Shown here: positions 23,066 through 29,758 of the stretch, one piece after another
Layout of the letters: each line of letters starts with the position of its first letter
How positions within the stretch are numbered: position 1 is the stretch's first letter
Notes under the pieces: generated by a model
What the model saw: the letters and a program-made list of their open reading frames with translations, nothing else
What the model was told of the DNA's origin: nothing
Databases searched by the model: none
Assembly (NCBI RefSeq): GCF_029868325.1
Contig: NZ_JARWNW010000227.1
Span: 1-32,424, forward strand
Reading direction: 5' to 3'
Source: Nocardia carnea
GTDB lineage: Bacteria; Actinomycetota; Actinomycetes; Mycobacteriales; Mycobacteriaceae
Length of the DNA stretch: 32,424 nt
Translations under genes and position numbers: made by a program

Positions 23066-23707
23066 ATGCCAGAAGCCGACATGACATCCGATCGCCCGGA
23101 CCGCAACTTAGTCGTGTCGCCACCGCCGTCGATATCCATTACCGAGAAGCATCTCGAAGCCGTCGTGGCCGGGCTGCTCGGTCGACGTCTCGCCGAAGTT
23201 ACGTACTACCCGTTAGCTATAGGAGATGATGGCCAGCTTACCGAGAAATGGGACTACGGCGGCTGGCACGAACCGACGATGGGCGTTGAACTGACCCTCC
23301 ACAGCGGCCATCGCTACTCGGCGATCTGGAACAACACCTTCACCGAGTTCGGGCTGAAGATCTTCCCGAAACCGATGACCGATTTCCTCTTGGTCGCCGA
23401 TGGAGGCAGCACCGCAGTATCAGTATCGGATCATCCACACTGGTCCAGGTCGACCGGCGAGACGATCGTCGCTGCCGATGTTTGCTGGGAGCACGATCCG
23501 AGCGGCGCGATCCGGCCATCGGCCCTCAGACTCGGCTTCCGAGAAACAACGGTCTGGATAGCCGCCGGATGCTCGGCATACGGAGAATCACCAACGAGCT
23601 TTCGGCTGGGCACCAACGATGTGATGGTCGTCTTCACCAAGGAAATGAGCTCACAGATCGGAATCCCAGAGAGCCGTCCGCGGCCTTCGACCGCGTGGCC
23701 ATGCTGA
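23066..23707 (+). CDS. Hypothetical protein
   Basis: The 213-aa soluble protein has no signal peptide or membrane segment. It has a mixed alpha/beta-looking sequence with segments such as ITEKHLEAVVAGLLGRRLAE, GVELTLHSGHRYSAIWNN, VSDHPHWSRSTGETIVAADV and LGFRETTVWIAAGCSAYGES. The style (Trp- and Gly-rich strands, a single compact domain) recalls small stand-alone proteins found beside toxin or immunity genes, but I do not recognise the family and assign no function. The start is uncertain: ATG at 23066 or 23081, both with weak ribosome binding sites. It may be a single-gene unit, since the neighbours are a relic on the other strand and a gene 124 bp downstream. GC content and codon use look lower than in the NRPS genes. 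Confidence 0.65.
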   Translation: MPEADMTSDRPDRNLVVSPPPSISITEKHLEAVVAGLLGRRLAEVTYYPLAIGDDGQLTEKWDYGGWHEPTMGVELTLHSGHRYSAIWNNTFTEFGLKIFPKPMTDFLLVADGGSTAVSVSDHPHWSRSTGETIVAADVCWEHDPSGAIRPSALRLGFRETTVWIAAGCSAYGESPTSFRLGTNDVMVVFTKEMSSQIGIPESRPRPSTAWPC

Positions 23708-23831
23708 CTGGTGGCCTGCATCGTGTTCCCCCGCCCCTCCACCCTCGTGGATGATTCCGCCGCAATAAGGATTGGCTGTCCGACGGTCGCACCGGGCATG
23801 ATTCGCCGAACTGCTGGACAGAGGAATGGCG

Positions 23832-24182
23832 ATGGATGAACGCGAGACACTGACCCTGTGGCGCCCTACGGGACCGGAGGAGTTGGCGCTGGTCGAGGCG
23901 TCGAAATGGACGGCGTGGCCGCCACGGCTGCCCGAGCAGCCGATCTTCTATCCGGTGTTGAACGAGGACTACGCGATCCGTATCGCACGAGACTGGAACG
24001 TTGCGGCATCGGGCGTCGGTTACGTGACCCGGTTCGAGATCGATGCCGACTTCGCGGCCAGATATCCCATCCGCCAGGCCGGCGGGCAAACGATCCTCGA
24101 ACTGTGGGTGCCCGCCGAGGAACTCGAAGAGTTCAACCGCCACATCGTGGGCAGCATCGAAGTGGTGCACGAATTCCGATAG
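23832..24182 (+). CDS. Small ADP-ribosylation/crystallin J1-like protein
   Basis: The 116-aa protein has the pattern LWRPTGPEELALVEAS, WPPRLPEQPIFYPVLN, IARDWNVAASGVGYVTRFEI and EELEEFNRHIVGSIEVVHEF. This closely matches a widespread small bacterial family that databases often label ADP-ribosylation/crystallin J1 (from memory). The label does not imply a proven activity; the family is uncharacterised as far as I know. I chose the ATG at 23832 over 23826 because CAGAGGA lies six bases before it. No signal peptide is present. It is probably transcribed alone, and the next gene (TetR) converges on it. Confidence 0.8.
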   Translation: MDERETLTLWRPTGPEELALVEASKWTAWPPRLPEQPIFYPVLNEDYAIRIARDWNVAASGVGYVTRFEIDADFAARYPIRQAGGQTILELWVPAEELEEFNRHIVGSIEVVHEFR

Positions 24183-24265
24183 GTTTTCCAGAAGCCCGGC
24201 GCGGGTCGGTAAGCGATAAACAGCCGACCGGTCGTCGAGGTCACCAGTGCGGGTGGACACGAACA

Positions 24266-24361
24266 TCAGTTGAACCACGTTCCGCGAGTGTTGAGCTCGA
24301 ATCGGCCTTGGCGGTTGGCTTCGCGAGTGGCTTGACGTCGGAGTTCGGCGGGCGAGTACTG
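24266..24361 (-). pseudogene. Possible C-terminal gene remnant between convergent genes
   Basis: The minus strand reads QYSPAELRRQATREANRQGR then FELNTRGTWFN and a TGA (24266-24268). It is in frame with, and after, the TetR stop, with no start codon or ribosome binding site of its own. The composition is protein-like, so it may be the tail of a lost gene; chance cannot be excluded. The rest of 24183-24394 shows nothing convincing. Confidence 0.25.
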
Positions 24362-24394
24362 ACACGGTGATCGGTCCGGCGGGGGTCTTCGCGG

Positions 24395-24961
24395 TCAGTC
24401 GGCGGGAAGGACTCGGTTGATGATGTCGGTGATGAAGGCGTCCGATATGGCCTTTCCTTCGTAGGTTGCGCGGGCGACGACGGCACCCACCAGAAGGGTG
24501 AGTGTCAGTGTCGCGTCGGCCGGCCCGAGGTGGGAGTCCAGAATCCGGCGCAGCCCGCTGGTGCCGGCCTCGTACAGCCGATTCCCGAGATCTCGCACCA
24601 CCTCGTCGCGTCCACCTCGCTCGACTACGCCCGCCAGAAGCAGATCGAATCGCCCTTGCGTCAAGGTGTGGGAGAACCGACTCAGGCAACTGTGCAGGTC
24701 GTCGCGGAGGTTTCCGGTGGCTGGTGGTGCCGTGTTCTCCGTGACCTCGCATATCTGTTCGCACACATCGCGCATCAAGTCGAGGGTGGTCGGCCAATGT
24801 GCGTAGACGGTGGCCTTCGAATAGCCCGCCAGGCGGGCTACTGCGGCGTGGGTCATCGCACTCCAGCCGTCCTCCAGGAGAAGGCTCGCGCCGGCGGTGA
24901 TCACATCCCGCTTCGTACGCGCCACGCGTGGGTCCACTCGATCGACGACAGCATCATCCAC
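24395..24961 (-). CDS. TetR-family transcriptional regulator
   Basis: The 188-aa regulator has an N-terminal helix-turn-helix: VITAGASLLLEDGWSAMTHA, then VARLAGYSKATVYAHWPTTL with the TetR signature of a recognition helix followed by YxHWP. The C-terminal ligand-binding half is divergent and gives no hint of the ligand. The start is a GTG at 24961; no better in-frame start with a clear ribosome binding site is present. It is divergent from a quinone-oxidoreductase-like gene across about 200 bp that contains a repeated ACTACTG element, so it probably represses that gene and itself, with release by a small lipophilic or electrophilic compound (inference). Confidence 0.9.
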   Translation of the reverse strand: MDDAVVDRVDPRVARTKRDVITAGASLLLEDGWSAMTHAAVARLAGYSKATVYAHWPTTLDLMRDVCEQICEVTENTAPPATGNLRDDLHSCLSRFSHTLTQGRFDLLLAGVVERGGRDEVVRDLGNRLYEAGTSGLRRILDSHLGPADATLTLTLLVGAVVARATYEGKAISDAFITDIINRVLPAD

Positions 24962-24989
24962 GAGCTCACACTACCAGCTATCGAACAGT

Positions 24990-25021
24990 CAGTAGTTTAT
25001 TGAACACTACTGAAACTACTG
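24990..25021. promoter_or_regulatory. Multi-half-site operator for the TetR regulator
   Basis: CAGTAGT (24990-24996) is inverted relative to two direct copies of ACTACTG (25006-25012 and 25015-25021). The first and last arms extend to a perfect 9-bp pair, CAGTAGTTT and AAACTACTG. The two right-hand copies are 9 bp apart. The element lies 29 bp upstream of the TetR start and is AT-rich. Confidence 0.7.
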
Positions 25022-25067
25022 AACTATGAGTACAGTTATTGTTGTGAAACCAAGAGAAGATCACCCC

Positions 25068-25163
25068 ATGCCCACCGCGGGCTCGCCGGCACTCCTCGTT
25101 CGGCGAATTCGCCCGGCATTGACCTTCGCGCTACGCCTGTCCGCATCGAGTCACATCCGGTGA
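25068..25163 (+). CDS. 31-aa leader ORF coupled to the oxidoreductase
   Basis: An ATG at 25068, preceded by a purine-rich AGAGAAGA, opens a 31-codon frame (MPTAGSPALLVRRIRPALTF then ALRLSASSHIR). Its TGA (25161-25163) overlaps the GTG start of the oxidoreductase in a GTGA junction. The oxidoreductase start has no ribosome binding site of its own, so the small frame may act mainly to deliver ribosomes by translational coupling. The peptide is basic and matches no family I know. Whether the peptide has a function is unknown. Confidence 0.45.
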   Translation: MPTAGSPALLVRRIRPALTFALRLSASSHIR

Positions 25164-26191
25164 CCAGCCCAGCAGGTACCGGTCCCAGCACACAGCGCGC
25201 GATCGTGCAGTCCGGTTACGGTGAGATCCGGAACGTGCTCGAGTGGTCCGAGTCCGAATCCGTACCCGCTCCGACCGGCCATGACGTGCAGATTCAGGTG
25301 AGGGCAGCCTCGGTCAACCCGATCGACTGGCAGATGATCGAAGGCAACCGCCGGCTCATTACCCGCCGGCGGTTCCCCTTCACTCCCCTCTTCGATATCG
25401 CCGGGGTTGTCGCAGCCGTCGGCCCCCGAGTCAGTCGATTCAGCGTCGGAGATCGAGTGCACGCTGATAATGAACGTGACGGAGGCGGCGCGTCGGAGTA
25501 TGTCAATGTGGACGAGAGGCTGGTGGCGCACTCACCGGCCGGAGCGAGTTTCGCCGAGGCTGCGTCTATTCCGCTGGCTGCCCAAACAGCGCTGACATGT
25601 CTCGAGCGGGGAGGTGTGACCGCACAGTCTCGTATCGCTGTCATCGGCGCGTCCGGTGGTGTCGGCCACTTCGTGGTTCAAATGGCGCGCGCAGCCGGGG
25701 CCTACGTGGTGTCGGTCGCGAGCCCCCGCAATCATGAGTTCGTCCACTCGCTGGGCTCGGACTTCGTCGTCGACAGAAGCAGATCCGACCTGGCCTCGAG
25801 TTTCGGCTCCGGCACATTCGACGTAGTGATCGACTGCGTAGGAGGTCGCGAACAATGGCAGCAGGCCCAGCAGGTATTACGCCAAGGAGGCCGGTTCGTG
25901 ACGATTGCACGCGACGAAGACGGCGTAGTCACGCCGGCCTCGGCCGTACGGCTCATCACAACGATCTCTGCCCGTCGCTTCCGGGGTGCCCGCCCGTCGG
26001 GTATCAAGTACGAACCCGTATTCCTGAAGGCCTCCGGTGACCTGCTGCGAAGGGTAGACGCGATGGTCGAGGCAGGCGAGATCCGCGTTCACATCACTCG
26101 GCGTTTCCCGATGACATTCGACGGAGTGATCGCGGCGCTCGACGAAAGCCGTTCCGGGCGTGCCGTCGGAAAGTTGGCCCTCGAGTGGTGA
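25160..26191 (+). CDS. Quinone oxidoreductase-like MDR dehydrogenase
   Basis: The 343-aa medium-chain dehydrogenase/reductase has an N-terminal GroES-like domain (VQIQVRAASVNPIDWQMIEG, PFTPLFDIAGVVAAVGPRV, FSVGDRVHAD) and a Rossmann domain with the NADPH motif AVIGASGGVGHFVVQMARAAGA, ending in GRAVGKLALEW. The catalytic-zinc Cys/His ligands and the structural four-Cys loop of alcohol dehydrogenases are absent, as in NADPH:quinone or enoyl reductases. The substrate is unknown; reduction of electrophilic quinones or enones would fit control by the divergent TetR. The start GTG overlaps the stop of a 31-codon leader ORF. The next gene is 117 bp downstream on the same strand. Confidence 0.88.
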   Translation: MTSPAGTGPSTQRAIVQSGYGEIRNVLEWSESESVPAPTGHDVQIQVRAASVNPIDWQMIEGNRRLITRRRFPFTPLFDIAGVVAAVGPRVSRFSVGDRVHADNERDGGGASEYVNVDERLVAHSPAGASFAEAASIPLAAQTALTCLERGGVTAQSRIAVIGASGGVGHFVVQMARAAGAYVVSVASPRNHEFVHSLGSDFVVDRSRSDLASSFGSGTFDVVIDCVGGREQWQQAQQVLRQGGRFVTIARDEDGVVTPASAVRLITTISARRFRGARPSGIKYEPVFLKASGDLLRRVDAMVEAGEIRVHITRRFPMTFDGVIAALDESRSGRAVGKLALEW

Positions 26192-26308
26192 GGTCGGGCA
26201 GTCCGCTCGGCTGTGGCGGCACGAGATGCGGTCGCCCGGCCGGGCGTTTGCCGTATGCCCGTCTGGATGCGATTTCCCCGCAGACCGAGCAACTGGAGGG
26301 AGAGGGAC

Positions 26309-26803
26309 ATGCCCCGCGTCGTCCTCATGTGCGGGCCCGCCGGATCAGGAAAGACGACACGGGCGCGCGCCCTCGAAGACCGAGGCTTCCTCCGCCTTTC
26401 GATCGATACGGAGGCATGGGCGCGCGGTTTCCGTGAACAACCACTACCCGACGAGGTAGCCGTCGAGATAGAGACGCACCTTCGGAACCGTCTGATTGCC
26501 CTGATCCGCGAGGGCGCCGATGTTGTACTGGACTACTCTTTCTGGTCGCAACGCATGCGCGCCGAATACCGTGCTCTCATCGAGAGCTTGGGTTCCACAG
26601 CGGTGACGCTGTATATCGACACGCCGCGCGATGTGGCCCTTGCCCGAGTTGCCGCTCGCGGCGGTTCCCACCTCGACGACGTCGCCTTGACTGCGTCTCA
26701 GGCGGAGTCCTATTACGACCACTTCGAAGTACCGACAAGAGACGAAGGTCCGCTCATCGTCGTCTCCGGAATGGCGGTATCGGAAATTCCGCAGTGGCCA
26801 TGA
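26309..26803 (+). CDS. P-loop kinase-like ATPase (AAA_33 type)
   Basis: The 164-aa protein begins with a Walker A motif, VVLMCGPAGSGKTTRARALE, followed by LRLSIDTEAW, a hydrophobic strand ending in Asp (GADVVLDYSFW), and a later arginine-rich segment VALARVAARGG resembling the lid of small-molecule kinases. Length and layout match the AAA_33 / zeta-toxin-like kinase group, which phosphorylates small molecules or nucleotides. The substrate cannot be told from sequence. I chose the ATG at 26309 because of the strong GGAGGGAGAGG just upstream; a longer open frame before it is not supported. It converges with the catabolic operon, 39 bp away. Confidence 0.85.
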   Translation: MPRVVLMCGPAGSGKTTRARALEDRGFLRLSIDTEAWARGFREQPLPDEVAVEIETHLRNRLIALIREGADVVLDYSFWSQRMRAEYRALIESLGSTAVTLYIDTPRDVALARVAARGGSHLDDVALTASQAESYYDHFEVPTRDEGPLIVVSGMAVSEIPQWP

Positions 26804-26809
26804 GTAGGG

Positions 26810-26841
26810 CGGACACTCTCCGGCGGCGTCGTGACTGTCCG
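26810..26841. terminator. Weak hairpin between convergent genes
   Basis: CGGACA (26810-26815) and TGTCCG (26836-26841) can pair across a 20-base GC-rich loop between the convergent kinase and decarboxylase genes. No clear T-tract follows on either strand, so this is only a weak terminator candidate. Confidence 0.25.
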
Positions 26842-26842
26842 A

Positions 26843-27835
26843 TCAGAGTCCCAGGAATCTTTCCGCGTTGCGGTGGGTGATCAGGTCACGAGTGGCGTCA
26901 CCCAGGAAATCGCTCTTGCGCACCACCTCACCGACGGGCCGCTCGCCCAGTGGGTACGGGTAGTCGCTGCCGACCATGACCCGTTCGGCGCCGACGGTGT
27001 CGACCAGCACCCTCAGTGCGCGCTCGTCGAACACCACCGAGTCCACGTAGAAGCGCCCCAGGTAGTGGGACGGCGGGAACTCGGAGGTTCCGATGATGTC
27101 GTTGCGGCCGTGCCACGCGTTCTCCGTGCGACCGAGCCAGAATGCGAACGAGCCGCCGCCGTGGGCGAAAGCGATCTTCAGGCGTTCGTCGACGCGGTCG
27201 AAGACGCCGCCGAGGATCAGCGACAGGATCGACAAGTGGGTTTCCGCCGGCATCGAGGTGAGCCAGCGCGACATCCAGCGCTCCAGACGCGGGGAGCTGG
27301 GCATGTCCCACGGGTGTACGAAGACGGGGATATCGCGGTCCGCGCAGTGCTGTAGGAACGTCACGATGCCCTCGTCGTCGAGGTCCCGGTCGCCCACGTG
27401 GTTTCCGATTTCCACGCCCCGATGCCCGTTCTCCAGGCAGCGGTCGAGTTCGGCGCACGCCAGGTCGGTGTCCTGCAGTGGCACCTGACAGAACGGGATC
27501 ATCCGGTCGCCCGCCGGCGCGGTGATCTCGAGGGCGAGGTCGTTGAAGATGCGGGCGATCTTCGCCGCCTGCTCCCCGGTGCGCCCGTAATTGAAGAAGG
27601 CCGGTGTCGGCGAGACGACTTGAGTGCGCACCCCGTCTGTGTCCATATCGCGTAAGCGCACCGCGGCATCCCAGCAGTCCGACTGGATCCGCCGGAACTC
27701 CCTGGTGCCCATCATGATCATGGCGTCTTGCTCGGATTCGATCCGCAGCCACGGTGCGTCGGCGCCGGCCTCTGCGCTGATATCCGGCCACCCTCGGGGG
27801 ACATAGTGGGTGTGGACGTCGATGATGTTGTTCAC
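26843..27835 (-). CDS. nbaD: 2-amino-3-carboxymuconate-6-semialdehyde decarboxylase
   Basis: The 330-aa amidohydrolase-superfamily protein starts IIDVHTHYVPRGWPD (the metal-binding HxH) and has the middle-strand His in PVFVHPWDMPSS, FAHGGGSFAFWLGR and the terminal metal Asp in VMVGSDYPYPLGE, all as in ACMSD. It decarboxylates the unstable ring-opened product of 3-hydroxyanthranilate to 2-aminomuconate-6-semialdehyde and so prevents its cyclisation to quinolinate. I chose the GTG at 27835, one base after the dioxygenase stop, with GGAAAGG upstream; homologues begin at this point and the longer frame is not supported. It is the last gene of the five-gene minus-strand operon, next to the dioxygenase that makes its substrate. 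Confidence 0.92.
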   Translation of the reverse strand: MNNIIDVHTHYVPRGWPDISAEAGADAPWLRIESEQDAMIMMGTREFRRIQSDCWDAAVRLRDMDTDGVRTQVVSPTPAFFNYGRTGEQAAKIARIFNDLALEITAPAGDRMIPFCQVPLQDTDLACAELDRCLENGHRGVEIGNHVGDRDLDDEGIVTFLQHCADRDIPVFVHPWDMPSSPRLERWMSRWLTSMPAETHLSILSLILGGVFDRVDERLKIAFAHGGGSFAFWLGRTENAWHGRNDIIGTSEFPPSHYLGRFYVDSVVFDERALRVLVDTVGAERVMVGSDYPYPLGERPVGEVVRKSDFLGDATRDLITHRNAERFLGL

Positions 27836-27836
27836 T

Positions 27837-28358
27837 TCAGCCTTTCCCGGGGTGGATTGCACCGCAGCTCGGGCATTTGTGCGCCGCCTCGTCCTCGTAG
27901 AACTGCGTGAAGACGGGCGGAAGGTCGTCGACGATGCTGCGCACCTGCAGCTCGATCTCGTGGACCAGTGCATCGCACTCGAGGCAGTACCACTGGAACT
28001 TCTCGAGGGTGCCTTCCTGACGGACCCGTTCGATCACAAGGCCGATCGAATCCGGGTCGGGGCGCTGCGGCGAATGCGGCACATTGCCGGGCAGCAGCCA
28101 GGCTTCCCCTTCGCGGATGTCGATCCTGCGCGGCCCCTCGTCCGTCATGATGTTGACGTGGATATCTCCCTTGATCTGGAAGAACCACTCCTCGTACGGT
28201 TCTCGGTGGTAGTCGGTGCGCTGGTTCGGTCCTCCGACGATCTGGACGATGAAGTCCTCGCCCAGCGCCATGGTCCTGTTGTTGACCGGTGGTCGCAGCA
28301 GGTGCTCGTGCTCGGCGATCCAACCGTGGAAATTGATGACCTCCGGGATATGGGTCAT
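27837..28358 (-). CDS. nbaC: 3-hydroxyanthranilate 3,4-dioxygenase
   Basis: The 173-aa cupin opens the ring of 3-hydroxyanthranilate to 2-amino-3-carboxymuconate-6-semialdehyde. Iron ligands fall at the numbers known for the Cupriavidus/Ralstonia enzyme: His51, Glu57 (DYHREPYEEW) and His95 (GNVPHSPQR). Arg47 and Arg99, which bind the substrate carboxylate, are present. The C-terminal rubredoxin-like metal site is intact: Cys125 and Cys128 (CLEC), Cys162 and Cys165 (CPSC). This makes it the prokaryotic two-metal type. The gene sits 58 bp downstream of the deaminase and one base before the decarboxylase start. The start at 28358 gives a protein of the family's usual length. Confidence 0.95.
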   Translation of the reverse strand: MTHIPEVINFHGWIAEHEHLLRPPVNNRTMALGEDFIVQIVGGPNQRTDYHREPYEEWFFQIKGDIHVNIMTDEGPRRIDIREGEAWLLPGNVPHSPQRPDPDSIGLVIERVRQEGTLEKFQWYCLECDALVHEIELQVRSIVDDLPPVFTQFYEDEAAHKCPSCGAIHPGKG

Positions 28359-28416
28359 GGCGTCTACTCCAAATCGCTTGTGGGGGTGGTGCAGTGAGTC
28401 TGTTCCGAAAATCGGC

Positions 28417-28887
28417 TCAGGTGGTCGTGGGCCGATGCGCGATCGCCTGGATCTCGATCAACAGGTGCGGGTGCGGTAGCTGGTGCACTGCCACGGTTGT
28501 CCGGGTCGGCCCGGATTCGTCGAAGTACTCGCTGTACACCTCGTTGTAACCACCGAAATCGTTCATCGACACCAGGTAGGTCGTGATCTGCGCGACGTCT
28601 TCGAGTCCGGCGCCGACCTCGCGGAGAATCCCGCGGATGTTCTCGATGACAGCACGCGTCTGCGCGCGGATGTCGAGGTCGGTGGTCCCCATCTCGTCGA
28701 CCTGGACGCCGGCGAACGTGTTGTCGGGCCGGCGCGAGCTGGTACCGGAGACGAAGATGAGATCCCCGACGACCTTGACGTGCGGGAATCGTCCGCGGGG
28801 CACGGCGTGGCCCGCGAGGACTGCGCTGCCGGAATCGGACCGCGGACCCGGTCGGCTGCCGGCGGATGTATTGGCGTTGGTGGTCAC
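28417..28887 (-). CDS. nbaF: 2-aminomuconate deaminase, RidA family
   Basis: The 156-aa RidA/YjgF-fold protein contains HVKVVGDLIFVSGTSSRRPD, an AQTRAVIENIRGILREVGAG helix, DVAQITTYLVSMNDFGGYNE, and the family-typical GPTRTTVAVHQLPHPHLLIE near the end. Generic RidA removes reactive enamines/imines; in this operon context it is best read as 2-aminomuconate deaminase (NbaF/AmnD type), releasing ammonia to give 4-oxalocrotonate. The N-terminus has about 25 extra low-complexity residues compared with short RidA proteins. I chose the GTG at 28887 because GGGAGA lies upstream. It lies 27 bp after the decarboxylase gene. Confidence 0.88.
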   Translation of the reverse strand: MTTNANTSAGSRPGPRSDSGSAVLAGHAVPRGRFPHVKVVGDLIFVSGTSSRRPDNTFAGVQVDEMGTTDLDIRAQTRAVIENIRGILREVGAGLEDVAQITTYLVSMNDFGGYNEVYSEYFDESGPTRTTVAVHQLPHPHLLIEIQAIAHRPTTT

Positions 28888-28914
28888 GGTACGTTCTCCC
28901 TCATCGTCCTGTCG

Positions 28915-29721
28915 TCATCGCCGGACACCGGTCAAGCTCACAGTCCCGATTCCGGCGATCTCGCACTCGACGGTCGCTTCGGTCAGCGGCATCGCCGCGG
29001 TGGCCGCGCCGGCGAGCACCACGTATCCGGCGTGGAGCGGGATCCGCCGGCGGCGGCACATATCGAGCAGCGCGTGGAGTGCTGCTTGCGGGTCGCCGAG
29101 GATCGCCGCCGTCGTTCCGGTGGTCTGCTCGTCGCCGACGCGCAACCGCACCGCACGATCGGCGGCCTCGCGCATGGGGCGCCACGTGCCCACGGCGAAG
29201 CCGGAGGCCGAGGTGTTGTCGGCGACTACGTCGGCGTAGGTGAATCGGAAGTCGCGGTAGCGCGAGTCGATGATCTCGAGGGCGGGCGCGATCGCGTCGA
29301 CACAGGCCACGATATCGGTGTCCGGGTCGTCGAGGTCGCCCAAGGTGATGTCGCGTCCGATCCGGTAGGCCACCTCGGGTTCCACCTTCGGATGGATGTA
29401 GCCCCGCAGATCGGTTTCGCCACCGTCGGCCACCTGCATCGCATCGGTGATCCGCCCGACGATCACGTCGGACACTCCCATCTGCGCCATCTTCGCCTTG
29501 CTGGTGAAGCCCAGTTTCACGCCGACGACGGTCTCACCGCGCATGGTCCGCAACCCGACGAGCGCCTCTTGCACCAGGTATGCGGTGTCGACGTCGAGGT
29601 CGACGCCCAGCGACGCGTCTTCTTCGAGGCTGGGGGTGTCGGTCCTCGATCTCTGCGCGTCGTCGAGCCGGCGCGCCAGCGCCTCGATGTCGTCGGGACT
29701 CGCTGTCGTGGAGTTCGTCAT
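28915..29721 (-). CDS. nbaG: 4-oxalocrotonate decarboxylase (hydratase/decarboxylase family)
   Basis: The 268-aa protein belongs to the FAH-related 2-oxopent-4-enoate hydratase / 4-oxalocrotonate decarboxylase family: AYLVQEALVGLRTMRGETVV, VGVKLGFTSKAKMAQMGVSD, KVEPEVAYRIGRDI (acidic metal-binding positions), VDAIAPALEIIDSRYRDF and VVADNTSASGFAVG. Hydratases and decarboxylases are close relatives. Here the step directly after 2-aminomuconate deaminase needs the decarboxylase, which gives 2-oxopent-4-enoate, so that call is favoured; the hydratase may be encoded outside the window. I chose the ATG at 29721, with GGAG upstream. The gene lies 37 bp after the aldehyde dehydrogenase gene in the same operon. 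Confidence 0.87.
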   Translation of the reverse strand: MTNSTTASPDDIEALARRLDDAQRSRTDTPSLEEDASLGVDLDVDTAYLVQEALVGLRTMRGETVVGVKLGFTSKAKMAQMGVSDVIVGRITDAMQVADGGETDLRGYIHPKVEPEVAYRIGRDITLGDLDDPDTDIVACVDAIAPALEIIDSRYRDFRFTYADVVADNTSASGFAVGTWRPMREAADRAVRLRVGDEQTTGTTAAILGDPQAALHALLDMCRRRRIPLHAGYVVLAGAATAAMPLTEATVECEIAGIGTVSLTGVRR

Positions 29722-29758
29722 TTCTTGCTCCAGGTATTTCGTGGATGTTCCGGCGCCG

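Noticed and set aside
23634..24797. A 387-codon minus-strand frame spanning three genes
   Set aside because: It overlaps the 23832 gene and TetR in the wrong frame, and its Arg/Pro/Ser-rich composition is typical of a shadow frame.
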